Assembly: GCA_040877625.1 (NCBI GenBank)
Contig: JBBDNK010000034.1
Span: 195,266-259,265 of the forward strand
DNA length: 64,000 nucleotides
Source of the DNA: Methylonatrum sp040877625
GTDB taxonomy: Bacteria > Pseudomonadota > Gammaproteobacteria > Nitrococcales > Aquisalimonadaceae
Direction: 5' to 3'
Shown here: piece after piece, positions 44,029 to 52,994 of the stretch
How positions within the stretch are numbered: the stretch's first letter is position 1
How the letters are laid out: each line of letters starts with the position of its first letter
Translations under genes and position numbers: made by a program
Notes under the pieces: model-generated
The model's input: only the letters and a program-made list of their open reading frames with translations
Database searches by the model: none
What the model was told of the DNA's origin: nothing

Positions 44029-44619
44029 ATGCAGTTTCTGATCAAAACCCTCATGGCCATGGCGTTAGCCGGTATGCTCTCCGGCACCGTTGCTGCGCAG
44101 GCCGAAACATCCGACAGTCGTGAAGGAGACGCTCCGATGGTGGTATTCGAGACCAATTACGGCAACATTACCCTGGAAATGTTGTCGGACGAGGCCCCGG
44201 TGACGGTGGAGAATTTTCTGCAGTACGTGGACGACGGGTTCTTTGACGGCACCATCTTTCATCGCGTGATTCCCGGGTTCGTGATTCAGGGCGGCGGGTT
44301 TACCGAGGACATGAATCAGAAGGAGACGCGCGCTCCGATCAAGAATGAAGCGGACAATGGCCTCAAGAACAGCCGCGGCAGCCTCTCCATGGCCCGCACC
44401 CAGCAGGTCAACAGCGCGACTTCACAGTTCTTCATCAATTTGAAGGATAATGCCTTCCTGGATCACGGTACGCGGGATTTTGGCTACGCCGTGTTCGCGC
44501 GGGTGATCGAGGGTATGGACGTGGTGGACAAGATCGCCGGCGTGAACACCGGTAACCGCGGCATGCATCAGGATGTGCCCGTGGAGCCCGTTGTCGTCGA
44601 GAAGGCGAGCCGCAAGTAG
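44029..44619 (+). CDS. ppiA: Periplasmic cyclophilin-type peptidyl-prolyl isomerase
   Basis: A 196-residue cyclophilin with an N-terminal signal peptide (hydrophobic core about 6-22, cleavage near A-A-Q-A) that directs it to the periplasm. The domain has F-H-R-V-I-P-G-F-V-I-Q-G-G, S-Q-F-F-I-N and F-G-Y-A-V-F-A-R-V, with the catalytic Arg in F-H-R. In place of the Trp of human cyclophilin A the bacterial Phe is seen (F-L-D-H). The ATG at 44029 has GGAG 6 bases before it; an ATG at 44017 is in frame but lacks a site. Confidence 0.92.
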   Translation: MQFLIKTLMAMALAGMLSGTVAAQAETSDSREGDAPMVVFETNYGNITLEMLSDEAPVTVENFLQYVDDGFFDGTIFHRVIPGFVIQGGGFTEDMNQKETRAPIKNEADNGLKNSRGSLSMARTQQVNSATSQFFINLKDNAFLDHGTRDFGYAVFARVIEGMDVVDKIAGVNTGNRGMHQDVPVEPVVVEKASRK

Positions 44620-44777
44620 CGCCTCGGGCGATATCCATGCTTTCTCCCTCCTGGGCGGTGCAGGTCGGCACCGTCGCCGGGTGGGGGGCGCCTGTGCTAT
44701 CATTTTGCGTTTTTCCGAGACCCGCTGCGCCGTCCGGCGGCAGTGTTTCCGGAGCCCCTAACAGCTGAGTGCCGTCG

Positions 44778-47426
44778 ATGGCGAACGTCGCGAAAGAGAT
44801 TCTGCCCGTCAATCTGGAAGATGAAATGAGGCAGTCCTACCTCGATTACGCCATGAGCGTGATCGTAGGCCGGGCGCTGCCGGATGTCAGGGATGGCCTG
44901 AAGCCGGTTCACCGGCGTGTTCTGCATGCCATGCGCGAGCTTGGCAATGACTGGAACAGGTCCTACAAGAAGTCGGCCCGTATCGTTGGTGACGTGATCG
45001 GTAAGTATCATCCACATGGCGATTCCGCCGTTTATGACACCATCGTGCGCATGGCCCAGCCGTTCTCCCTGCGCTACATGCTGGTTGACGGTCAGGGCAA
45101 CTTCGGCTCGGTGGACGGTGATGCGCCGGCCGCCATGCGTTATACCGAAGTCCGCATGTCGAGACTCGCCAGCGAGCTGCTGGCCGATATCGACAAGGAA
45201 ACCGTTGATTTCATCGAAAACTACGACGGTTCCGAGTCCGAGCCGTCGGTGCTCCCCACGCGGGTTCCAAACCTGCTGGTAAATGGTGGCTCGGGTATTG
45301 CCGTGGGCATGGCCACGAATATCCCGCCGCATAACATTACCGAAGTGATCAACGCCTGCATCGCGCTGATCGAGAATGAAGACCTCAGCGTCGACGACCT
45401 GATCGAGTTGATTCCAGGCCCTGACCTGCCCACGGCTGCCATCATCAACGGCACCACCGGCATTCACGAGGCCTACCACACGGGCCGCGGCCGGCTGCTC
45501 ATGCGTGCCCGCACGCACATTGAGGAAGATGAGCGCAACGGCAAGCAGAGCCTCATCGTTACCGAGCTGCCCTATCAGGTAAACAAGGCGCGGTTGCTGG
45601 AGAAGATTGCCGAACTGGTCAAGGACAAGCGCATTGACGGGATTACCGAGTTGCGTGACGAGTCCGACAAGGACGGCATGCGCATGGTTATCGAGCTGCG
45701 GCGCGGTGAAGTGGCCGAGGTGGTGCTGAATAACCTGTTCCAGCACACCCAGTTGCAGACGGTATTCGGTATCAACATGGTGGCGCTGGTGGACGGGCAG
45801 CCGAGATTGCTGAACCTGCGCCAGATCCTGGAGGCCTTCCTCCGTCATCGCCGCGAAGTAGTTACCCGGCGCACGGTGTATGACCTGCGCAAGGCGCGCG
45901 AGCGCGCCCATGTGCTGGAAGGCCTGGCCATCGCTCTGGCCAATATTGACGAGGTGATCGCGCTGATCAAGGCGTCGCCGGGGCCTGCCGAGGCACGTCA
46001 GGGCCTGATGGACCGGGTCTGGACCCCGGGCATGGTGACCGACATGCTGGATCGTGCCGGCGCCGCGGCTTCCAGGCCGTCGGGGCTGGGCGCCGAGTTC
46101 GGTCTGACCGAAGCCGGCTACCGCCTCAGCGAAACCCAGGCACAGGCGATTCTGGATCTGCGCCTGCATCGGCTTACCGGCCTGGAGCAGGACAAGATCC
46201 TTGCCGAATTCCGTGAGCTGCTGGATCGTATCGCCGACCTGATCGACATCCTCGACAGTACCGACCGCCTGATGCGGGTGATCCGTGAAGAGCTGGAGGC
46301 TATTCGCGAGCAGTACGGCGACGCCCGCCGTTCCGAGATCGTTCGTGACCGCATCGATCTGACCATGGAGGACATGATCACGCCGCAGGACGTGGTCGTT
46401 ACCATGTCCCATTACGGTTATGCCAAGTATCAGCCGCTTGATACCTATCAGGCCCAGCGGCGCGGTGGCCGGGGCAAGAGCGCCACGGCCATGAAGGACG
46501 AGGATTTCGTGGATCAGCTCTGGGTAGCCAACACCCACGACACCCTGCTGTGCTTTTCGAGTCAGGGCAAGTGCTACTGGCTGAAGGTGTATGAATTGCC
46601 GCAGGGCAGTCGCGCCTCGCGCGGCAAGCCCATTGTCAACCTGCTGCCGCTGGAAGAAGGCGAGCGCATCAATGCCGTGCTGCCGGTAAGGGAGTTTGCC
46701 GACAATCAGTTCGTGTTCATGGCAACCCGTGCCGGCACGGTCAAGAAGACGCCGCTTTCGCATTTCTCCCGCCCGCGAGCGAACGGCATCATCGCCCTCG
46801 ATCTGCGCGGTGAGGATTATCTGGTCAACGTCGGAATTACCGGCGGTGACTGCGACATCATGCTGCTGAGCAATGCCGGCAAGGCCATTCGCTTCAGGGA
46901 GGCGGAGGTTCGGGGAATGGGGCGTACCGCGGCCGGCGTGCGCGGCATGCGCCTGACGCAGGACCAGCATGTGATCGCCCTGTTGATTCTCGGCGATGGC
47001 GATATTCTCACGGTAACCGAGCACGGTTACGGCAAGCGCACGCCGCTGGAGGATTATCCTCTTCGCGGTCGGGGCGGCATGGGTGTCATCTCCATTCGCA
47101 CCGGCGGCCGTAACGGCAATGTGGTTGGTGCCGTTCAGGTCCAGGAAAGCGACGAAATCATGCTGATTACCCGCAAGGGTACGTTGGTGCGTACCCCGGT
47201 TGAGGGTATATCCAGCATGAGTCGGAACACGCAGGGCGTGAAGCTGATCTCGCTGGGGGCGGACGAACCCCTGGTGGGGCTGGAGCGGCTCGAGAAGCTT
47301 GAGGGCGATGACGAGGACGCCGAACTGGACGAGCAAGGCATGACTGACGCCGACGGTGGGCCGACTTCCGGCGAGGACGCCGAAGATGCCGCCGATGACG
47401 GCAGCGAGCCGCCGGAGCAGGACTGA
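44778..47426 (+). CDS. gyrA: DNA gyrase subunit A
   Basis: GyrA cuts and rejoins DNA in gyrase. The 882-residue protein has the catalytic Tyr in R-Y-T-E-V-R (about 122), the GyrA box Q-R-R-G-G-R-G in the C-terminal beta-pinwheel and an acidic tail. The quinolone-resistance region reads H-P-H-G-D-S-A-V-Y-D, with Ser83 and Asp87 unchanged, so target-based resistance is not indicated here. The start is taken as the ATG at 44778; a GTG 9 bases earlier is also in frame. serC follows after 51 bp. Confidence 0.97.
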   Translation: MANVAKEILPVNLEDEMRQSYLDYAMSVIVGRALPDVRDGLKPVHRRVLHAMRELGNDWNRSYKKSARIVGDVIGKYHPHGDSAVYDTIVRMAQPFSLRYMLVDGQGNFGSVDGDAPAAMRYTEVRMSRLASELLADIDKETVDFIENYDGSESEPSVLPTRVPNLLVNGGSGIAVGMATNIPPHNITEVINACIALIENEDLSVDDLIELIPGPDLPTAAIINGTTGIHEAYHTGRGRLLMRARTHIEEDERNGKQSLIVTELPYQVNKARLLEKIAELVKDKRIDGITELRDESDKDGMRMVIELRRGEVAEVVLNNLFQHTQLQTVFGINMVALVDGQPRLLNLRQILEAFLRHRREVVTRRTVYDLRKARERAHVLEGLAIALANIDEVIALIKASPGPAEARQGLMDRVWTPGMVTDMLDRAGAAASRPSGLGAEFGLTEAGYRLSETQAQAILDLRLHRLTGLEQDKILAEFRELLDRIADLIDILDSTDRLMRVIREELEAIREQYGDARRSEIVRDRIDLTMEDMITPQDVVVTMSHYGYAKYQPLDTYQAQRRGGRGKSATAMKDEDFVDQLWVANTHDTLLCFSSQGKCYWLKVYELPQGSRASRGKPIVNLLPLEEGERINAVLPVREFADNQFVFMATRAGTVKKTPLSHFSRPRANGIIALDLRGEDYLVNVGITGGDCDIMLLSNAGKAIRFREAEVRGMGRTAAGVRGMRLTQDQHVIALLILGDGDILTVTEHGYGKRTPLEDYPLRGRGGMGVISIRTGGRNGNVVGAVQVQESDEIMLITRKGTLVRTPVEGISSMSRNTQGVKLISLGADEPLVGLERLEKLEGDDEDAELDEQGMTDADGGPTSGEDAEDAADDGSEPPEQD

Positions 47427-47477
47427 ACCGGCAACCCGGTCAGGTATGCGGATTCAACATTTCTGGGAGTTTCATTA

Positions 47478-48554
47478 ATGTCACGAGTATTCAATTTCAG
47501 CGCCGGGCCCGGTGCTCTGCCCGAGCCCGTACTGAGACAGGCCGCCGAGGAAATGCTGGACTGGCAGGGCTCCGGTATGTCGGTGATGGAGATGAGCCAC
47601 CGGGGCAAGGAGTTCATGTCCATTGCCGCCGAGGCGGAGGCGAATCTGCGCAAGCTGCTGGCCGTACCCGACAACTATCGCGTGCTGTTCATGCAGGGCG
47701 GTGCGACCGGCATGTTCTCGGCCATACCGATGAACCTGATGACCAAGCGCGCCAAGGCGGATTACGTCAACACGGGCTCGTGGTCGAAGAAGGCTACCAA
47801 GGAAGCAAAGCAGTACGGCGAGATCAATATCGCCGCCGCCAGTCCCGAAGACCGGTTGACCATTCCGGCCAGGGATACCTGGACACTGTCCGAGGATGCC
47901 GCCTACCTGCACTATTGCCCGAACGAGACGATTACCGGCGTCGAATTTCACTGGGTCCCGGAGGTTGATGTGCCGCTGGTGGCGGACATGTCGTCGACCA
48001 TTCTGTCCCGGCCCGTGGACGTCTCCAGATTCGGTCTGATCTATGCCGGCGCGCAGAAGAACATGGGTCCGGCGGGGATGACCCTGGTGATCGTACGTGA
48101 TGACCTGATCGGCGACACACTCCCCGGCACCCCGGGGGTCTGGAATTTCAAGACGCAGGCGGACGCGGATTCCATGTCCAACACGCCTCCCACGTTCGCC
48201 TGGTACATTGCCGGCCTGGTTTACAAGTGGATCCTGGCCCAGGGCGGGCTGGAAGGCATGGGCGAGCGTAATCGCCGCAAGGCCGAGACCCTTTACGACG
48301 CCGTTGACGCCTCCGCGTTCTATTCCAATCCGGTGGATACCGCCTGTCGCTCCTGGATGAATGTCCCGTTCATTCTTGCCGACAGTGGCCTGGACAAGAC
48401 CTTCCTCGCGGAAGCCGGGGAACAGGGCCTTGTCACCCTGGGCGGGCATCGCTCGGTTGGCGGCATGCGGGCCAGCCTCTACAACGCCATGCCCCAGGAG
48501 GGCGTGGACAGGCTGGTGGAGTTCATGGCTGATTTCGAGCGCCGCCACGGTTGA
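47478..48554 (+). CDS. serC: Phosphoserine aminotransferase
   Basis: SerC makes O-phosphoserine from 3-phosphohydroxypyruvate and also acts in pyridoxine synthesis. The 358-residue protein opens F-N-F-S-A-G-P-G-A-L-P and contains the PLP lysine in I-Y-A-G-A-Q-K-N-M-G-P-A-G. F-M-Q-G-G-A-T-G-M-F binds the cofactor phosphate. Length is normal. serA follows 79 bp later, placing two consecutive steps of serine synthesis together. Confidence 0.97.
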   Translation: MSRVFNFSAGPGALPEPVLRQAAEEMLDWQGSGMSVMEMSHRGKEFMSIAAEAEANLRKLLAVPDNYRVLFMQGGATGMFSAIPMNLMTKRAKADYVNTGSWSKKATKEAKQYGEINIAAASPEDRLTIPARDTWTLSEDAAYLHYCPNETITGVEFHWVPEVDVPLVADMSSTILSRPVDVSRFGLIYAGAQKNMGPAGMTLVIVRDDLIGDTLPGTPGVWNFKTQADADSMSNTPPTFAWYIAGLVYKWILAQGGLEGMGERNRRKAETLYDAVDASAFYSNPVDTACRSWMNVPFILADSGLDKTFLAEAGEQGLVTLGGHRSVGGMRASLYNAMPQEGVDRLVEFMADFERRHG

Positions 48555-48633
48555 TAGCACTGTGCTGCCGCCGAGTCCGGGCCGAAAGGAACGTCGATCC
48601 GCGAGCCGCGTTACCGCATTCTGGAGATAGTGC

Positions 48634-49803
48634 ATGTACAAGATAATGACCCTTAATAACATTTCGGAGCAGGGGCTGGAGCGTCTGTCGCCGAAGCAGT
48701 ACAAGGTTGCCCCCGAGGTGGATCAGCCGGACGCCATCCTGGTGCGCTCCTTCAAGATGCACGACATGGACATCCCGCCGACGGTCAAGGCAGTCGGTCG
48801 TGCCGGTGCCGGCGTCAACAACATTCCCGTGGACCAGATGACCCGGCGTGGCGTGGTTGTGTTCAACGCACCGGGTGCCAATGCCAACGCGGTAAAGGAA
48901 CTGGTGCTTGCCAGTCTGTTCCTGGCCGCGCGCAACATCTGCCAGGGCTGGGAATTCGCGCGCAACCTGTCCGGAAGCGAAGCTGAAATCAGCAGCCAGG
49001 TAGAAGCCGGCAAGAAGAATTTCGTCGGATTCGAGCTCCCGGGCCGAACACTGGGCGTGGTGGGTCTTGGCGCAATCGGTGTCAAGGTTGCCAATGCGGC
49101 GCGCTCGCTGGGCATGAACGTCGTCGGTTTCGATCCGGCCATCACCGTCAACCGGGCATGGGAACTGGAGTCCGGTGTTCGTCAGGCTCACAGTGTCGAG
49201 GAGTTGGTCAGCCGTGCTGATTTCATCAGCCTGCATGTACCTCTCAACGATCACACCGCCAATCTGATCAATGCGGATCGGCTCAAACTCATGCGCCCGG
49301 GCGGCACCGTGCTCAACTTTTCCCGGGCGGGTATCGTCGATGACGCGGCCGTAGTGGCCGCGCTGGATACGGGCACGCTCAATGCCTATATCAACGATTT
49401 CCCCACCAACGTCACCAAGCAGCACCCGCGTTGCATCACATTGCCGCATCTGGGCGCTTCCACCGGTGAGGCGGAGGACAACTGCGCGATCATGGTCGCG
49501 GATCAGCTCCGCGATTATCTGGAAACCGGCAATATTCGTAATTCAGTGAACTTTCCAGAGATCAACATGCCTCGCGGTGGCAAAGGTGACCGGATGACCG
49601 TCATCAACGTCAATGTGCCCAATATGCTGGGGCAGATTTCCACCACCCTGGCGGATGCGGGTCTGAATATTGACGACATGTACAACAAGTCGCGCGGTGA
49701 TATCGCCTACACCCTGGTTGATGTGGAAGGCGAAATTACCGATGCGGTAGTCGACGCTCTGCGGAGTATTGACGGGGTTGTGACCGTTCGGGTTATCCGA
49801 TAA
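48634..49803 (+). CDS. serA: D-3-phosphoglycerate dehydrogenase
   Basis: SerA starts serine synthesis. The 389-residue protein has the NAD-binding G-L-G-A-I-G, catalytic Arg in L-N-F-S-R-A-G, the Glu of the active site replaced in context by D-F-P-T-N, and His in P-H-L-G-A-S-T-G-E-A-E-D-N. A C-terminal ACT domain (about 315-389) suggests allosteric control. It is the short type without the intervening domain. Its position between serC and pheA differs from Pseudomonas, where serC and pheA are adjacent. Confidence 0.95.
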   Translation: MYKIMTLNNISEQGLERLSPKQYKVAPEVDQPDAILVRSFKMHDMDIPPTVKAVGRAGAGVNNIPVDQMTRRGVVVFNAPGANANAVKELVLASLFLAARNICQGWEFARNLSGSEAEISSQVEAGKKNFVGFELPGRTLGVVGLGAIGVKVANAARSLGMNVVGFDPAITVNRAWELESGVRQAHSVEELVSRADFISLHVPLNDHTANLINADRLKLMRPGGTVLNFSRAGIVDDAAVVAALDTGTLNAYINDFPTNVTKQHPRCITLPHLGASTGEAEDNCAIMVADQLRDYLETGNIRNSVNFPEINMPRGGKGDRMTVINVNVPNMLGQISTTLADAGLNIDDMYNKSRGDIAYTLVDVEGEITDAVVDALRSIDGVVTVRVIR

Positions 49804-49830
49804 CAGAACGCCAGTCGGGGGCCAGTGCTC

Positions 49831-50916
49831 ATGGGTGATCAGGAAAATCTCAGTGACGTTCGCGCCCGCATTGACGCGGTGGATGCGGAGATTCTCCGTC
49901 TCGTGAGCGAACGCGGACGGCTCGCCCAGGAGGTTGCCCGGATCAAGCGGGCAGCGGGCGAACAGGACGATTTCTACCGCCCGGAGCGCGAGCAGCAGGT
50001 CCTGCGGCGGATTCGTGAGCAGAATCCGGGGCCCCTGTCGGACGATATGGTCGCTCGCCTGTTCCGGGAGATCATGTCCGGCTGTCTTTCCCTGCAGCTG
50101 CCGCTGAAGGTGGTTTACCTTGGTCCGGAGGGGACCTTCACGCATGCTGCCGCGCTGCTTCAGTTCGGTCATGAAGTGAAGTTGCAGCCGGTGGCGACCA
50201 TCGATGCGATCTTCCGCGCTGTTGAGTCCGGAGACATGCATTACGGCGTCGTGCCGGTGGAGAACTCCACGGAAGGCGTGGTCAACCATACCCTGGACTG
50301 CTTCATGATCTCGCCGTTGCAGATCGTCGGTGAAGTGGAGCTTCGCATTCAACACAATCTGGCCAGCCGGGAGCGCGATCTGGCGTCGGTCCGGCGTGTC
50401 TATTCACATCAACAGGGTCTGGCTCAGTGCCGCACCTGGCTCGACGTGAACATGCCGCAGGTCGAACGCGTGACCATCAGCAGCACGGCGGAAGCGGCCA
50501 GGCTGGCGGCCGCCGAGCCGGGTGCGGCGGCCATCGCCAGCGAGGTCGCCGCCGAGATGTATGGCTTGCGAACGCTGGCCGAGAGTGTTGAAGACAGCTC
50601 CGGCAATACCACGCGGTTCATGGTTATCGGCCGGCAGTCGCCGCCGCCGACCGGCGATGACAAGACGTCGCTGCTGATCTCACGAAACAACCAGCCCGGC
50701 GGCCTGTGCGGCCTGCTGGAACCGCTTGGCCGGCACGGCATCAACATGACCCGCCTTGATGCACGGCCCTCGAAGCAGGGCGTCTGGGATTACGCCTTCT
50801 TCATCGATTTCCTCGGCCACATGGACGACGAGCCGGTGCGTGCCGCTCTGGCGGAGATGCGTCAGCAGGCATCGTTGTTCCGGGTGTTGGGCTCCTACCC
50901 CCGGGTTGCCCGGTAG
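49831..50916 (+). CDS. pheA: Bifunctional chorismate mutase/prephenate dehydratase
   Basis: PheA converts chorismate to prephenate and then phenylpyruvate. The 361-residue protein has an AroQ-type mutase domain (about 5-90; R-A-R-I-D-A-V-D, R-E-Q-Q-V-L), the dehydratase domain with L-G-P-E-G-T-F-T-H and V-P-V-E-N-S-T-E-G, and an ACT domain (about 275-355) with S-L-L-I-S and G-L-C-G-L-L-E-P for phenylalanine feedback. ATG at 49831 is preferred over GTG at 49825. hisC follows by 44 bp. Confidence 0.95.
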   Translation: MGDQENLSDVRARIDAVDAEILRLVSERGRLAQEVARIKRAAGEQDDFYRPEREQQVLRRIREQNPGPLSDDMVARLFREIMSGCLSLQLPLKVVYLGPEGTFTHAAALLQFGHEVKLQPVATIDAIFRAVESGDMHYGVVPVENSTEGVVNHTLDCFMISPLQIVGEVELRIQHNLASRERDLASVRRVYSHQQGLAQCRTWLDVNMPQVERVTISSTAEAARLAAAEPGAAAIASEVAAEMYGLRTLAESVEDSSGNTTRFMVIGRQSPPPTGDDKTSLLISRNNQPGGLCGLLEPLGRHGINMTRLDARPSKQGVWDYAFFIDFLGHMDDEPVRAALAEMRQQASLFRVLGSYPRVAR

Positions 50917-50960
50917 TGGCGGACAATCGGTCGGATTAATTCATTCAGGACAGGCATGCC

Positions 50961-52097
50961 ATGAGCGACAGTATTCCCAGTTTCAGCGATCTGGCCGTGA
51001 TCGGAGTACGCGGTCTGCAACCCTATCAGCCTGGTAAACCGGAATCCGAGCTGAAGCGGGAGTATGGCCTGGACGATGTCATCAAGCTGGCGTCCAACGA
51101 AAACCCCATGGGGCCGGGTGCCCGCGCGCTGGAGGCGGCGGGTCGCGCCCTGGCGGATACTCACCGTTATCCGGACGGCAACGGTTTTGATCTGCGTCAT
51201 GCCCTGGCCGCGCGCCACGGTGTGGCCCCGGAGTGCGTGACTATTGGTAACGGCTCCAACGATGTGCTGGCCATGGTGGCCGGTGCATTCCTTTGCGCGG
51301 GCCGCGAGGCGGTGTTTTCCGACCACGCCTTTGCCGTCTACCCCATCGTTACCCAGGCTGCGGGCGCAATCAGCCGCTCGGTGGCGGCCAACGCGTCGGA
51401 TCACGCCATGCCTTTCGGACACGATCTCGATGCCATGGCTGCCGCGGTGACCGATGCCACCCGAGTGGTGTTCATTGCCAATCCGAACAACCCCACCGGA
51501 ACCTGGCTGCAGGCAGCTGCCTTGCGGGCCTTCCTGGAACGTCTGCCGACGACGGTGATTGTCGTTATCGACGAAGCCTATTTCGAGTATGCCGATGATC
51601 CGGACTATCCGGATGCCAGTCAGTGGCTGGAAACCTTCCCGAACCTGGTGGTAACCCGTACCTTCTCCAAGGCCCATGGCCTGGCCGGTTTCCGTGTTGG
51701 ATACAGTCTGTCTCACCGGGATGTGGCGGATCTGCTGAACAGGGTTCGCCAGCCGTTCAACGTCAACGCGGTGGCGCAAGCCGCCGCCGTGGCGTCGCTG
51801 GCTGATGAGGCATACATCCGGCAGGCAGTGATGTTGAACAGGGAGCAGCGTGGCTGGCTGGATGCGGAGTTGAAGGCCCTTGGCCTTCGTGTGCTGCCTT
51901 CGGCGGCCAACTTCCTGTGTTTCGAGGTTGGGCCCAACGCCGCGGCAATAAATGAAGCACTGCTCAGGGACGGTATCATCGTCCGGCCGGTGGCAAATTA
52001 CGATTTACCCGGTTTCCTTCGTGTTACGGTCGGCCTGCCCGCGGAGAATGAACGCTTTCTGCGCTCCCTGAGTCGGCAGCTGGTGGGAGCGGCATGA
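50961..52097 (+). CDS. hisC: Histidinol-phosphate aminotransferase
   Basis: A 378-residue class I/II aminotransferase of the HisC group, with A-S-N-E-N-P-M-G-P, N-P-N-N-P-T-G-T, V-I-D-E-A-Y-F-E-Y and the PLP lysine in R-T-F-S-K-A-H-G-L-A-G-F-R. In this aromatic cluster such HisC proteins may also transaminate phenylpyruvate or 4-hydroxyphenylpyruvate, which would serve pheA and tyrA. It overlaps tyrA by 4 bp. Confidence 0.94.
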   Translation: MSDSIPSFSDLAVIGVRGLQPYQPGKPESELKREYGLDDVIKLASNENPMGPGARALEAAGRALADTHRYPDGNGFDLRHALAARHGVAPECVTIGNGSNDVLAMVAGAFLCAGREAVFSDHAFAVYPIVTQAAGAISRSVAANASDHAMPFGHDLDAMAAAVTDATRVVFIANPNNPTGTWLQAAALRAFLERLPTTVIVVIDEAYFEYADDPDYPDASQWLETFPNLVVTRTFSKAHGLAGFRVGYSLSHRDVADLLNRVRQPFNVNAVAQAAAVASLADEAYIRQAVMLNREQRGWLDAELKALGLRVLPSAANFLCFEVGPNAAAINEALLRDGIIVRPVANYDLPGFLRVTVGLPAENERFLRSLSRQLVGAA

Positions 52098-52981
52098 GCT
52101 CTGCGCCGCCCCCCATTGCCCGTCTGTGTGTCATTGGCGTGGGGCTGATCGGCGGCTCGCTTGCCCAGGCAGTGCGCCGGGCCGGGCACGTAGGGGAAAT
52201 CGTGGGTTGCGGACGAGGAACCGCCAACCTGGAGCGGGCTGTTAAGCTTGGGGTCATCGACCGGTTCGAAACAGATCCCGTCAGGGCCGTTGCCGGCGCG
52301 GATCTGGTAATGCTGGCCGTTCCCCTGCGCGTGATGTCTTCCCTGATGGGGGTGATCGGGCCCCATCTGGACGCTAACACGGTGCTGACCGACGCCGGCA
52401 GTGCAAAGGGCAGTGTGGTTGACGCCGCCCGCGCATCCCTGGGGGCGCAGCTGCCGCGTTTCGTACCTGGGCACCCTATTGCCGGCACCGAGAAAAGCGG
52501 GGTGGATGCCGCCTTCCCGGAACTCTACCAGGGCCGCCGCGTAATACTCACGCCGCTGGATGACACAGATCCTGACGCCGTGGAACAGGTTGCGGCGCTT
52601 TGGCGGGCTGCCGGTGCCAGCGTCTCGGAGATGGCGGTGGATCACCACGATGAGGTGCTGGCCGCCACTTCCCATCTGCCCCACGTGCTTGCTTATGCGC
52701 TGGTGGACAGCCTGTCGCGATGGAGTGACCGTGACGAGATCTTCCGGTATGCGGCCGGAGGCTTCAGGGATTTTACCCGGATCGCGTCCAGTGATCCGGA
52801 GATGTGGCGGGATATCTGTCTCGCCAACAGCGATGCACTGGTGGCAGCGCTGGAGCGTTATACCGGGGATTTGCAGCAATTGACCAACGCTGTGCGCAAC
52901 CTGGATGGAGAACGCCTGAAGACGGCATTTTCCAACGCCCGCTCTGCACGGGAGCGTTTTCTGGCCATGCTGGAAGGATGA
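52094..52981 (+). CDS. tyrA: Prephenate dehydrogenase
   Basis: TyrA oxidatively decarboxylates prephenate or arogenate for tyrosine synthesis. The 295-residue protein has the cofactor motif G-V-G-L-I-G-G-S-L, A-G-S-A-K-G, and G-H-P-I-A-G-T-E-K-S-G with the catalytic His. No chorismate mutase or ACT domain is attached. In Pseudomonas the homologue is fused to aroA; here the two are separate genes 13 bp apart in different frames. Confidence 0.94.
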   Translation: MSSAPPPIARLCVIGVGLIGGSLAQAVRRAGHVGEIVGCGRGTANLERAVKLGVIDRFETDPVRAVAGADLVMLAVPLRVMSSLMGVIGPHLDANTVLTDAGSAKGSVVDAARASLGAQLPRFVPGHPIAGTEKSGVDAAFPELYQGRRVILTPLDDTDPDAVEQVAALWRAAGASVSEMAVDHHDEVLAATSHLPHVLAYALVDSLSRWSDRDEIFRYAAGGFRDFTRIASSDPEMWRDICLANSDALVAALERYTGDLQQLTNAVRNLDGERLKTAFSNARSARERFLAMLEG

Positions 52982-52994
52982 TCGGATCAGATAA

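Noticed and set aside
44700..47336. 878-codon open frame antisense to gyrA
   Set aside because: The sense strand encodes a full, highly conserved GyrA; the antisense frame is a codon-bias shadow.
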